From NCBI GenBank assembly GCA_903842755.1, contig CAIMNF010000365.1:1-9563 (forward strand): DNA of 9,563 nucleotides, read 5' to 3'. The position numbers were made by a program, and so were the translations under genes. Of the stretch, positions 1-6,822 are shown piece after piece; position 1 is the first letter of the stretch; each line of letters begins with the position of its first letter. The notes beneath the pieces are model-generated. The model saw only the letters and a program-made list of their open reading frames with translations, made no database searches and was not told the DNA's origin. This DNA comes from Oligoflexia bacterium. GTDB taxonomy: Bacteria > Bdellovibrionota > UBA1018 > CAIMNF01.

Positions 1-104
1 GCCGTTTGGCCTTTAAACCCAGCGTTTTTAACACCCAAAGACTTCCCACAACCCGTCGCAACGAGCACCAAAAGTAAAAGAGAGCGAATAATTAAACGAT
101 TCAT
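1..104 (-). CDS. Probable lipoprotein, N-terminal part only (cut by the window's left edge)
   Basis: Only the first 34 codons are inside the window. They begin with ATG at 104 and read MNRLIIRSLLLLVLVATGCG, followed by a polar stretch starting KSLGVKN. Seen: a short charged N-terminus (Arg3, Arg8), a Leu/Val-rich hydrophobic core, and Val-Ala-Thr-Gly-Cys, which fits a lipobox with the lipidated cysteine at residue 19. Known: such leaders are cleaved by signal peptidase II and anchor the protein in the inner or outer membrane. The mature function cannot be judged. There is no convincing Shine-Dalgarno before this ATG; the upstream bases are AT-rich. A TTGACT hexamer (minus strand, 141-146) could be a -35 element, but no well-spaced -10 accompanies it. 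The gene lies 124 bases downstream of asd on the same strand and probably has its own promoter. Confidence 0.7.
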   Translation of the reverse strand, partial: MNRLIIRSLLLLVLVATGCGKSLGVKNAGFKGQT

Positions 105-228
105 AAATAATGAATAGGATTTAATATAGTTTATGTAATAAGTCAAATATATAAAAAGTAGTTTATATGCGTATTTAATATGCCGTATTTAAAAGACAGC
201 TGTGCCGGTCGTACTTAGGAGCTTTTCG

Positions 229-1221
229 TCATTGCGAATACTTACCGTACTCTTCCAAGATGGCAATCGCCGCGCCGGCCGCTCCCCGAACCAGGTTATG
301 TCCCATGGAAATAAAACCAATGGTATCGGGACGATCGCCCTGTTTGATCCGACCAACGTGAATGCGCATGTCGTGCGGTTGGAGGTCCCGCAAGGGCTGT
401 GGTCGGTCGTGTGCCGTATGGAGCTTGATGTAGTTTGGCTTTTCTTGCGCAAGCTTTGCAAAAATTTGGGTGACGGCATCGGCGTTTACGGGGGACTTAA
501 ATTGGACATGCGCTGCTACGGTATGACCGTGGGTGACCGGAACACGGTGCACATGTACGGTAACCCCGAATTGGGCAGCGGTTTCGGCTTGGCCCAGAAT
601 TTTTTTCGTTTCGAGCTTAATCTTGTCCTCTTCGCCGCCAATGTGGGGAATGATATTTCCGATCAAATCGAACGAAGGCACGCCGGGGTAACCCGCGCCG
701 CTTAAGGCCTGTAAGGTCACCACACTAATGTGCTCAAACGCACCCAGCGCTTGGAGAGGGGCCAAAGCTCCCGCCAAAAAAACGGTCGAACAATTTGGGT
801 TGGTTAAAATTTTTCCTTTCCATGGCTGTTTTGAAAGCAGCGATAAATGGCTTGAATTCACTTCCGGAATTAAAAGCGGAACTCTAGGGTCCATGCGGTA
901 AGCCGAAGCATTAGAACAGACCACGTGACCACGCTCGGCCAGAGCGGGTTCCACCGTTTGAGCGATATCAGCGGGAAGGGCGGAAATAATAAAATGCGAC
1001 TGCACGTCCATCAGTGGTTTAATTTTCATTGCGCCAACACGAGCCGGGAGTTCGATTTCGTTTTTCCACTGAACTCGCTCGCCGTAAGTATGGCCAACGC
1101 TGCCTTCGGACGCTGCAACTTCCAGAAGTTCAAATTGGGGATGATGTTCAAGTAACGTAATTACTTTTTGGCCCACGGGGCCGGTGGCACCTAAAAGGGC
1201 TACAGGTAAACGCTTAGACAT
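229..1221 (-). CDS. asd: Aspartate-semialdehyde dehydrogenase, archaeal/fungal-like type
   Basis: This enzyme catalyses the NADP-dependent conversion of 4-aspartyl phosphate to aspartate 4-semialdehyde, the branch-point intermediate for threonine, methionine and lysine, in the cytoplasm. The product is 330 residues. Seen: the N-terminal Rossmann nucleotide loop GATGPVGQ (residues 11-18), the active-site cysteine C144 in TNPNCST, the block SGAGYPGVPSFD (174-185), and a RVPVTHGHT segment (226-234) whose His233 fits the catalytic base. The GYPG.PS and IGNIIPHIGGEEDKI blocks are typical of the form found in archaea, fungi and some bacteria, not of the E. coli Asd subfamily. The frame is open 14 codons further upstream, but ATG 1221 is preferred because AAGGAG sits 9 bases before it and the protein then starts directly at the Rossmann strand. 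The first eight bases overlap the end of thrC, so translation is probably coupled. No clear hairpin-plus-T-tract terminator follows the stop. Confidence 0.96.
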   Translation of the reverse strand: MSKRLPVALLGATGPVGQKVITLLEHHPQFELLEVAASEGSVGHTYGERVQWKNEIELPARVGAMKIKPLMDVQSHFIISALPADIAQTVEPALAERGHVVCSNASAYRMDPRVPLLIPEVNSSHLSLLSKQPWKGKILTNPNCSTVFLAGALAPLQALGAFEHISVVTLQALSGAGYPGVPSFDLIGNIIPHIGGEEDKIKLETKKILGQAETAAQFGVTVHVHRVPVTHGHTVAAHVQFKSPVNADAVTQIFAKLAQEKPNYIKLHTAHDRPQPLRDLQPHDMRIHVGRIKQGDRPDTIGFISMGHNLVRGAAGAAIAILEEYGKYSQ

Positions 1222-2539
1222 AGGGGGTTTCTCCTTTAAGTAATGCAGAATAACTAGGTTCAATGACCGTAAAATGCTGCGGTTTTTTTAATATTTCTTG
1301 CAAAGCAGGCGGCACCGGGAGCGGATGTCCGACCAGGGGTTCAACAATGGTTTCAAATTTAGCCGGGTGAGCGGTTGCGACCATGATCCAACGTTCGCCC
1401 ACCGGTGGATTCATCTTCGTTAACGCCACGGCCGCAGTCGCGGTATGGGGACAAATGACTTGGCCCCATTTTTCAAGGCTCACTTTAATTTCGGCTTGAA
1501 TCTCTGTGTCTGTCACGCACTCGGCAGTAATGTGTTTTTTAAATTCATCGTGGGAAGAGTACAGCTTAATCGTGCGTTCCAGATTGCTGGGATTTCCCAC
1601 ATCCATTGCATTGGCTAACGTTGCGACGGTTGGTGAGGGTTTAAGTTCGCCGGTTGTTCGATAATTCGCCACCGTAGCGTTCGCGTTTAATGAGAGGTGA
1701 ATTTTTCCAATGGGGAGTCCCATTTTCTTGGCCCAAAGAGCGGCGAGCGAATTTCCCAAATTTCCGCTTGGAATGATAAACCCGGGGAGGATTCGTCGTT
1801 GTGTAGGATTTTCCGCTTGGTCCTTGCGCCAAAGGGTTAAGGCTGCAAACGCATAATAAACCATTTGCGGTAAAATCCGGCCCAGATTAATACTATTGGC
1901 GCTTCTCCAGTGGTGGGACGGTGCGCCTGCCGTTTGCGTGGATTGTTCTAGCAATGCTTGTTTCGCTATTTTTTGGCAATCGTCAAAAGTCCCCTCGACT
2001 GCATAAGCCCGAATGTTTTCTCCCCATGCACAGAGCTGGGCCTGTTGTCTGGGTGAAATTTTCCCTTTTGGAAAAAGAATGACTACCTCCAAATTTGGCT
2101 TTTTAAAAAATGCACCGGCCACGGCTCCGCCGGTGTCGCCCGAAGTGGCGACGATAATTTTTCGGGGGTGATCCGCAGGTAAGTTCGACAAGGTATTGGC
2201 CAGAAAATTCGCGCCAACATCTTTAAACGCGGAGGTTGGCCCGTGAAAAAGCTCTAAAAGATAATGGTGATTTGGCGTCTCCGTAAGGGGAATCGGAAAA
2301 GAAAAAGTTTGGGCACAAATCGAGGAGAGTTTTGTGCTCAGAAGGGCGTCATCCTTAAAAAAGGGACGCAATAATTTTTCAGCAACTTGGGCAAGCGTGT
2401 TCAAGCCATTAAAATCGGAGGGTTCCAATTGGGGAAAAACTTCTGGAATAAAAAGTCCACCATCGGGCGCTAGCCCCGCTTCCAACGCTGCGCGAATTTC
2501 GACCGGAGCCACGCTCCCCCGGGTGCTTACAAATTTCAT
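1214..2539 (-). CDS. thrC: Threonine synthase
   Basis: This PLP-dependent lyase converts O-phospho-L-homoserine to L-threonine and phosphate, the last step of the pathway. It has 441 residues, near the usual length of the long E. coli/yeast-type enzymes. Seen: the N-terminal threonine-synthase domain signature FVSTRG then LAPDGGLFIPE (residues 23-33), the PLP Schiff-base lysine K106 within FHGPTSAFKDVG, the phosphate-binding loop TSGDTGGAVAG (132-142), a PSGNLGNS loop in the second half, and an HTATAAVA block near the C-terminus. ATG 2539 overlaps the thrB stop in an ATGA junction. GGAGG lies about 5 bases upstream, inside thrB. Its stop lies eight bases inside asd. All catalytic landmarks are present, and I see no disruption. 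Confidence 0.97.
   Translation of the reverse strand: MKFVSTRGSVAPVEIRAALEAGLAPDGGLFIPEVFPQLEPSDFNGLNTLAQVAEKLLRPFFKDDALLSTKLSSICAQTFSFPIPLTETPNHHYLLELFHGPTSAFKDVGANFLANTLSNLPADHPRKIIVATSGDTGGAVAGAFFKKPNLEVVILFPKGKISPRQQAQLCAWGENIRAYAVEGTFDDCQKIAKQALLEQSTQTAGAPSHHWRSANSINLGRILPQMVYYAFAALTLWRKDQAENPTQRRILPGFIIPSGNLGNSLAALWAKKMGLPIGKIHLSLNANATVANYRTTGELKPSPTVATLANAMDVGNPSNLERTIKLYSSHDEFKKHITAECVTDTEIQAEIKVSLEKWGQVICPHTATAAVALTKMNPPVGERWIMVATAHPAKFETIVEPLVGHPLPVPPALQEILKKPQHFTVIEPSYSALLKGETPYV
1231..1236 (-). promoter_or_regulatory. asd Shine-Dalgarno inside the end of thrC
   Basis: AAGGAG lies nine bases before ATG 1221, within the last codons of thrC. It supports ATG 1221 as the asd start. 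Confidence 0.7.
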
Positions 2540-3519
2540 TCGGCCTCCACCACTCGTGCGCCATCCGAATTTACTTCAGAAACCCAACCTTGGGCTTCCA
2601 TTTTCCCATGAGCTTTAAAGGCCTGAATCATCGCATTTTTTGCGTGTTCGGCGATTTGCATGCTTTCTGCAAACGCAAAGACGCTTGGTCCTGCCCCAGA
2701 AATCGAACACCCTAAAACGCCGCTCTCTAATGCCGCCCGTTTAACTTCGTAAAAACCTGGAATGAGGTGGGCTCGTTGCGGTTCAATAATTAAGTCCACT
2801 AGTCCCTTTTTAATCAAATGGAATTGGGACGTGCAACAGCCTGCGACTAAAGCAGCAAGGTGGGAGGACTGTTGAATGTGAGTTTTTAAAAACAAATCGG
2901 GCTTTAAAACGCCTCGCGCTTTTTTTGTATCTAAGCGCATTTCGGGGTGAACCACGATGACCGCTAAGGTTTTGGGATAGGGGAGTACCGTCACGTCGGG
3001 ATCGTCGCCTGGATGCGAAAGCGTTAAGCCTCCATACAAGCAAGGTGCAATATTGTCGGCGTGTTTGGAGCCGCTCGCAATGGCTTCTCCTTCGAGCGCG
3101 AAGTGAATGAGCCGTTCTTTCGTCAACTTGTTCTTTAATTCTTGAGGCAAAAGTGCGTGTGCTGCAACGACAGCGCCCACAGCAGACGCCGCTGAACCCC
3201 CTAAGCCAGAGCCTAATGGAATTCCCTTTTCAATCCGCATCGAAAATCCAAAATTTAAACCCAGCTCCTGAATCATTTTAAGGAGCGGAACCCCTGCGGT
3301 GTTTTGAGCAGGGTCGAGCGTAATTGCGGTGGATGAAGCTAATCCAGAAATGGATTCGATTTTGACTTCGGGTCGCTCTAGCCGAGTCATTGAAATTCGA
3401 TCACCTAAGTTATGAATTGCGAATCCCAATATATCAAAGCCGGTGGCAATATTGGCTACGGTTGCGGGCGCAAAAGCAGTTGCGGATTTTAGGGGAGCAT
3501 TAAAATGGGCGGGAGTCAT
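2536..3519 (-). CDS. thrB: Homoserine kinase (GHMP kinase family)
   Basis: This enzyme phosphorylates L-homoserine with ATP to give O-phosphohomoserine, the substrate of the adjacent threonine synthase. It has 327 residues. Seen: an N-terminal AFAPATVANIATGFDILGFA segment (residues 15-34) typical of GHMP homoserine kinases, the ATP-binding GHMP loop PLGSGLGGSAAS (101-112), a conserved HADNIAP segment (153-159), and the C-terminal GHMP motif SISGAGPS (272-279). The frame stays open 44 codons upstream of ATG 3519, but that extension would run through the coding end of thrA and is unlike the family. The ATG at 3519 overlaps the thrA TGA as ATGA and has GGAG 7 bases upstream (3527-3530), so I chose it. 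Position between thrA and thrC supports the assignment. Confidence 0.96.
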   Translation of the reverse strand: MTPAHFNAPLKSATAFAPATVANIATGFDILGFAIHNLGDRISMTRLERPEVKIESISGLASSTAITLDPAQNTAGVPLLKMIQELGLNFGFSMRIEKGIPLGSGLGGSAASAVGAVVAAHALLPQELKNKLTKERLIHFALEGEAIASGSKHADNIAPCLYGGLTLSHPGDDPDVTVLPYPKTLAVIVVHPEMRLDTKKARGVLKPDLFLKTHIQQSSHLAALVAGCCTSQFHLIKKGLVDLIIEPQRAHLIPGFYEVKRAALESGVLGCSISGAGPSVFAFAESMQIAEHAKNAMIQAFKAHGKMEAQGWVSEVNSDGARVVEAE

Positions 3520-6026
3520 CGGTTTGCTCCTAATCGAGTAGAAAGTCTGAGCAAATCTGCGAACACGCCTCCTGCCGTTACTGCTGGGCCCGCACCTGGG
3601 CCCTGAATCACTAATGGACGTGTATGATAACGGGTGGTTTGAAAGGAACAACTGTTGTCGGCACCGCTTAATCCTGCAAAAGGATGGCTTTTGGGATAAG
3701 ATCCGAGACTCACCGTCGCTTTGCCTTGAGCATCAACTTTTCCCACATACCGAAGGACTTCGCCTTTTGCTTGGGCTTGTTTTAATTGGGCAAGCATGGC
3801 GGCGTCGCCTTCGGGAAGCCTGTTTAAATAATCACTAACCGATAACGCTCGTAAAGAATCTGGAATAAGACTTTGAACGTGGATGTCAGAAAGTTCTAAT
3901 TTTCCACCCGCTTCACGCGCTAAGATCACTAATTTTCGTGCCACATCCATGCCCGAAAGGTCATCGCGCGGGTCTGGTTCGGTAAAACCTTTCTCGCGCG
4001 CGTCTTTTACAATTTCAGAAAATGGCCGTGTTCCATCAAACGAATTAAAAATGTAGGACAAAGTACCGCTAAAAATTCCTTCGATTTGGATAATTTTATC
4101 CCCGGTCTGACAAAGTTCTCGTAGCGTTTGCAGGATCGGTAATCCCGCCCCCACATTGGTCGAATACAAAAATTGCCGATCTGCTTTTTTGGCCGCTTCT
4201 CGGAGCGCTTGATAAAAGGAATAATGAAGCGTGTTTGCTTTTTTGTTTGGAGTAATAATGTGCAACCCACGTTTAAGCCATTCCGGATAAAGGGTAGGAA
4301 GGTCGCCATTGGCCGTAGCATCAATTACGATGGAATGGGGAAGGTGACTTTCAGTTAAATGAGCTAAAAATTCCTCCAAATTTGCAGCTTTCTGGGGAAG
4401 CGTCTCTAAATGTGCCCACTCCGATGGAGGAATTCCCTTTTCATCGGCGCCATCCAGGACCATGGTCTTTGAGTTTGTGACGCCTCTTAAGCGGAGCGTA
4501 ATTCCAAAATCGTTTTGCAAAGTTTCTAGTTGCTCGCGTAGTTGCTTTAGAAATTCCTTGCCGATCAGCCCCGTCCCAATTAATCCAACTCCAATCGTTT
4601 GGGGCGAAAGTAAAAAGGCGGAGTGAACAGCCCGTAAAGCGCGTTTGGCTTTTTTTCCGTCGATGACCGCGGAAATGTTTCTTTCAGAAGAGCCTTGAGC
4701 GATGGCGTCGATACTAATTCCGGCCCGACCCAAGGCAGAAAAAAACTGTCCTGCAACGCCTGGTTTTTCAACCATGTTATCGCCCACGGCCGCAATAATA
4801 CTGCGTCCTAACGTCACTTGAATGCGCTCCAGCGCGCCTTGATGAATTTCAGCGTAGAATGCTTTTTCGATCGCTTGCTTCGCTTTTTCCGCCAACGCTT
4901 CTGGAACGGAAAAGCAAATCGAATGTTCAGAACTGGCCTGTGAAATCATGACCACCGAAATCGAGGACGCACGTAAGGCTCCAAAGAGCCGCTCTGCGAC
5001 CCCGGATACCCCAACCAAGCCCGTTCCTTCAATGTTAATGAGGGCCATGTGCTCGATCGTCGAAAACCCTTTTACCGTAGCGGTAGATTGAGCAGCGGCA
5101 TGAATTTTTGTTCCGGGAAATTCAGGATTAAATGTATTTCTAATCCAAACGGGAATGCGTTTCTTAATTGCAGGTTCCATCGTCGCTGGATGAACCACTT
5201 TAGCACCAAAGTTCGCAAGTTCGGTGACTTCATTGTAGGTCATCTCATTTAAGACCACTGCATCCGGAACAAGGCGTGGGTCCGCGGAAAGCACTCCGTC
5301 CACATCCGTCCAAATAATGATCTCAGACGCATTCAATAAGTTTCCAAAAATAGACCCAGAAAAATCGCTGCCGTTTCGTTTTAACGTCGTGGCAATTCCT
5401 TCAGGGGTAGAAGCGACAAAGCCCGTAATGACTAAAACTTCATTTCCCTGGGTATGACTGGAAAGCCATTGGGATAATTTTTCGTGTGATTCTTCCCAAA
5501 ATACGCGAACGGCGGAAGTGGGGGTTTCTCCGGAATCGACCACCAACACCTTTCGCGCATCCAGATAAACCGACGGTGTACCTATTTTCTTAAAATAGGC
5601 ACTGAGGATTTGCGCCGACCAGATTTCACCATGACCAGAAACCAGTTCCACTAATTTCTCGGACGCGCTGCCCGCCAAATAAATTCCACGCAAGATTTCT
5701 TTTAACGCCAAAAAATCTTGTTCAAGGACGGGACGAAGGGACGGGATTTCTAGAGACTGAAGAGCGTCCTCATGACGTTTCTTAATCCCTTCCAGTAACG
5801 TTAAATAAGATTCATTCTTATTTTTTGCTAAACTCACTAGCTCAATGAGTGAGTCTGTGGTTCCTTTCATTGCCGAGACGACCACGGCCGCCCGATGGTT
5901 TGGATTTTTTTTGATACTATTTAAAATAATATTCGCAGCGCCTTGATAGCGTTCGGCATTCCCGACGCTTGTGCCTCCGAACTTATGCGTGATCCACTGT
6001 TTTTGTTGATGGAGATTCATTTCCAT
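3516..6026 (-). CDS. thrA: Bifunctional aspartokinase / homoserine dehydrogenase
   Basis: This fused enzyme catalyses the first step (aspartate to aspartyl phosphate) and the third step (aspartate semialdehyde to homoserine) of threonine synthesis. From ATG 6026 it has 836 residues, slightly longer than E. coli ThrA. Seen in order: the aspartokinase KFGGTSVGNAER block near residues 15-26; TTLKRNGSDFSG (about 213-224) and WTDVDGVLSADPR (about 239-251), typical of the kinase active site; an ACT regulatory region (about 325-460); the dehydrogenase Rossmann loop VGLIGTGLIG (about 480-489); TPNKKANT (about 592-599) with the conserved lysine; and GFTEPDPRDDLSGMDVARK (about 680-698), which carries the dehydrogenase catalytic residues. 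Known: ACT domains in this fusion usually mediate threonine feedback inhibition, so that is inferred here. The start is uncertain: TTG 6029, ATG 6026 and ATG 6020 are in frame, and none has a good Shine-Dalgarno. The gene begins 28 bases after the dksA-like stop and ends in an ATGA overlap with thrB. Confidence 0.97.
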   Translation of the reverse strand: MEMNLHQQKQWITHKFGGTSVGNAERYQGAANIILNSIKKNPNHRAAVVVSAMKGTTDSLIELVSLAKNKNESYLTLLEGIKKRHEDALQSLEIPSLRPVLEQDFLALKEILRGIYLAGSASEKLVELVSGHGEIWSAQILSAYFKKIGTPSVYLDARKVLVVDSGETPTSAVRVFWEESHEKLSQWLSSHTQGNEVLVITGFVASTPEGIATTLKRNGSDFSGSIFGNLLNASEIIIWTDVDGVLSADPRLVPDAVVLNEMTYNEVTELANFGAKVVHPATMEPAIKKRIPVWIRNTFNPEFPGTKIHAAAQSTATVKGFSTIEHMALINIEGTGLVGVSGVAERLFGALRASSISVVMISQASSEHSICFSVPEALAEKAKQAIEKAFYAEIHQGALERIQVTLGRSIIAAVGDNMVEKPGVAGQFFSALGRAGISIDAIAQGSSERNISAVIDGKKAKRALRAVHSAFLLSPQTIGVGLIGTGLIGKEFLKQLREQLETLQNDFGITLRLRGVTNSKTMVLDGADEKGIPPSEWAHLETLPQKAANLEEFLAHLTESHLPHSIVIDATANGDLPTLYPEWLKRGLHIITPNKKANTLHYSFYQALREAAKKADRQFLYSTNVGAGLPILQTLRELCQTGDKIIQIEGIFSGTLSYIFNSFDGTRPFSEIVKDAREKGFTEPDPRDDLSGMDVARKLVILAREAGGKLELSDIHVQSLIPDSLRALSVSDYLNRLPEGDAAMLAQLKQAQAKGEVLRYVGKVDAQGKATVSLGSYPKSHPFAGLSGADNSCSFQTTRYHTRPLVIQGPGAGPAVTAGGVFADLLRLSTRLGANR
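3527..3530 (-). promoter_or_regulatory. thrB Shine-Dalgarno inside the end of thrA
   Basis: GGAG lies seven bases before ATG 3519 and encodes part of the Leu-Gly-Ala C-terminus of ThrA. It decides the thrB start over the longer open frame and supports coupled translation across the ATGA junction. Confidence 0.7.
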
Positions 6027-6054
6027 CAAGAATACAGTTTAAATCGAAAAACGA

Positions 6055-6474
6055 CTAGGCTAATCGAAGAATTTGTTTCTTGTTTTGTTCGGTGGAGAGC
6101 ACTCGGTGTTCAAGAGCTTCTTCTTTTTCTTTACACACAATACAAAGTTCCGCCGTGGGGCGAGCTTCAAGGCGGGAGAATTCGATCTCTTCATCGCAGC
6201 ATTCGCAAATTCCAAAGGTTCCTGCGGAAATCTTCGCAAGGGCAGAATCAATTTTTTTAGTGAAGAGAGCTTCGCGACTTCGAAGTTTTAGGGTTAAGTT
6301 TTGTTCACGTTCCATCGAGCTTAAATCCAGTTCGTCTGAAAGAGCATCGCTTCCAAGCGTAAGATCTTGACTGTGCACTTGTTGAGGATGGAGGAGGGTT
6401 GCTTTTTGATCCTCGAAAATTTTTTTAAATTTTTGAAGTTGGACTTGTCTTTGACTTGAATGGATCGCTTTCAT
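6055..6474 (-). CDS. DksA/TraR-family zinc-finger RNA polymerase regulator
   Basis: The product is a small cytoplasmic protein of 139 residues. Known: DksA-family proteins enter the RNA polymerase secondary channel with a coiled coil and, with ppGpp, adjust transcription of rRNA and amino-acid biosynthesis genes. Seen: a charged helical N-terminal half (residues about 8-85) consistent with two coiled-coil arms, an acidic tip region SDELDLSS (46-53), and a C4 zinc-finger with C90, C93, C111 and C114 around RLEARPTAELC, the family hallmark. The tip reads Asp-Leu-Ser where E. coli DksA has Asp-Arg-Ala (D74-A76), so the alanine position is serine here. ATG 6474 has AAGGAG 6 bases upstream. Being first in the run of genes leading into thrABC-asd, 28 bases from thrA, it may be cotranscribed with them. 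It could be the main DksA or a paralogue; the window cannot decide, so no symbol is given. Confidence 0.92.
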   Translation of the reverse strand: MKAIHSSQRQVQLQKFKKIFEDQKATLLHPQQVHSQDLTLGSDALSDELDLSSMEREQNLTLKLRSREALFTKKIDSALAKISAGTFGICECCDEEIEFSRLEARPTAELCIVCKEKEEALEHRVLSTEQNKKQILRLA

Positions 6475-6480
6475 GGAGGA

Positions 6481-6486
6481 CTCCTT
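6481..6486 (-). promoter_or_regulatory. Shine-Dalgarno of the dksA-like gene
   Basis: AAGGAG on the minus strand lies six bases before ATG 6474, a strong ribosome binding site that fixes this start. Confidence 0.75.
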
Positions 6487-6560
6487 TTTTATGGGGGGTT
6501 AAAATTCAATCCTTGAAGCTTCGCGGTTTACATCCATGTCAACCTCGTGATTCCCAAGAG

Positions 6561-6576
6561 TGCGAAAGGTGTGCCA
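6561..6576 (-). promoter_or_regulatory. Candidate sigma-54 (-24/-12) promoter facing the dksA-like gene
   Basis: On the minus strand this reads TGGCACACCTTTCGCA. It matches the sigma-54 consensus TGGCACG-N4-TTGCA at almost every position, including the invariant GG and GC ten bases apart (GG at 6574-6575, GC at 6562-6563). The differences are A for G after TGGCAC and TCGC for TTGC. A start about 12 bases downstream would leave a leader of roughly 75 bases before ATG 6474. Palindromes upstream, at 6585-6600 and 6622-6641, could bind an activator, but they also look REP-like. This is motif matching only. Confidence 0.45.
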
Positions 6577-6584
6577 ACGTTCCA

Positions 6585-6600
6585 GTAAAAGCACTTTTGC
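6585..6600. repeat. REP-like palindrome 1
   Basis: GTAAAAG, two bases, then CTTTTGC, followed by ACCA. The arms pair over seven positions with one G-T type pair. The arms recur in the next two palindromes, which makes chance less likely. Confidence 0.5.
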
Positions 6601-6621
6601 ACCATTTTTGCCTAATTACTT

Positions 6622-6641
6622 GTAAAGAGTACACTTTTTGC
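6622..6641. repeat. REP-like palindrome 2
   Basis: GTAAAG, AGTACA, then CTTTTTGC. The core AAAG-A-GTAC-A-CTTT is a palindrome around GTAC apart from one symmetric mismatch. The arms are the same as in the palindromes on either side. Confidence 0.5.
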
Positions 6642-6665
6642 TGGGGGCTTGTTTTATATCTAAGC

Positions 6666-6708
6666 GGTGTAAAAAGTGGGGTCAGGGTGCACCTGTCTTT
6701 TTTGCACC
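6666..6708. repeat. REP-like palindrome 3 with GGGGTCAGG core
   Basis: The outer arms are GGTGTAAAAAG (6666-6676) and CTTTTTTGCACC (6697-6708), pairing with one bulge. Inside is a smaller hairpin, CAGG-GTGCA-CCTG (6683-6695). The GGGGTCAGG...CACCTG core resembles, from memory, REP sequences linked to REP-associated tyrosine transposases, but no such transposase gene is in the window. Confidence 0.5.
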
Positions 6709-6724
6709 ACTGTTTCATCAGGAG
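6689..6724. repeat. Diverged direct repeat, copy A
   Basis: It contains the ordered blocks ACCTG, TTGCAC, TGT, TTCATC and GGAG, which recur in the same order at 6823-6849. Copy A has extra bases between the blocks. It partly overlaps REP-like palindrome 3. Confidence 0.4.
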
Positions 6725-6750
6725 GTTTGTTGATGAGTTGTTTTTGAATT

Positions 6751-6809
6751 AAAGCCAAGAGTCTAGGGTGTTTTATGGAAACTCCAGCTCGGTCCAGACT
6801 CTTGGCTTT
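6751..6809. repeat. Long perfect inverted repeat
   Basis: AAAGCCAAGAGTCT (6751-6764) and AGACTCTTGGCTTT (6796-6809) are perfectly complementary over 14 bases, with a 31-base loop. The loop carries a small TGGA-AAC-TCCA hairpin (6776-6786). Neither strand has a T-tract after the stem, so it does not look like an intrinsic terminator. It may be an RNA structure, an operator or the end structure of a small mobile repeat. Confidence 0.65.
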
Positions 6810-6822
6810 GAGATTGGTGTTT

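Noticed and set aside
105..228. Possible terminator after asd, or promoter for the lipoprotein gene, plus a 9-base direct repeat CGTATTTAA at 170-178 and 184-192
   Set aside because: No hairpin with T-tract is visible; the TTGACT at 141-146 lacks a well-spaced -10; the short repeat is AT-rich and may be chance.
202..705. Long plus-strand open frame of 167 codons inside asd
   Set aside because: It is antisense to a well-supported asd gene, has no family motifs and has no ribosome binding site.
1222..1263. Longer asd start, 14 codons upstream
   Set aside because: ATG 1221 has AAGGAG at proper spacing and leads straight into the Rossmann strand; the extension has no support.
3520..3651. N-terminal extension of thrB by 44 codons
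   Set aside because: It overlaps the coding end of thrA, has low-complexity Arg/Ser composition unlike homoserine kinases, and the ATG at 3519 has a good Shine-Dalgarno.
6456..6752. Plus-strand open frame across the intergenic region (98 codons)
   Set aside because: It runs through the promoter and palindrome region, has no recognisable domain and starts inside the dksA-like gene.
6751..6809. Inverted repeat as an intrinsic terminator
   Set aside because: Neither orientation has a run of T after the stem, and no gene ends next to it.
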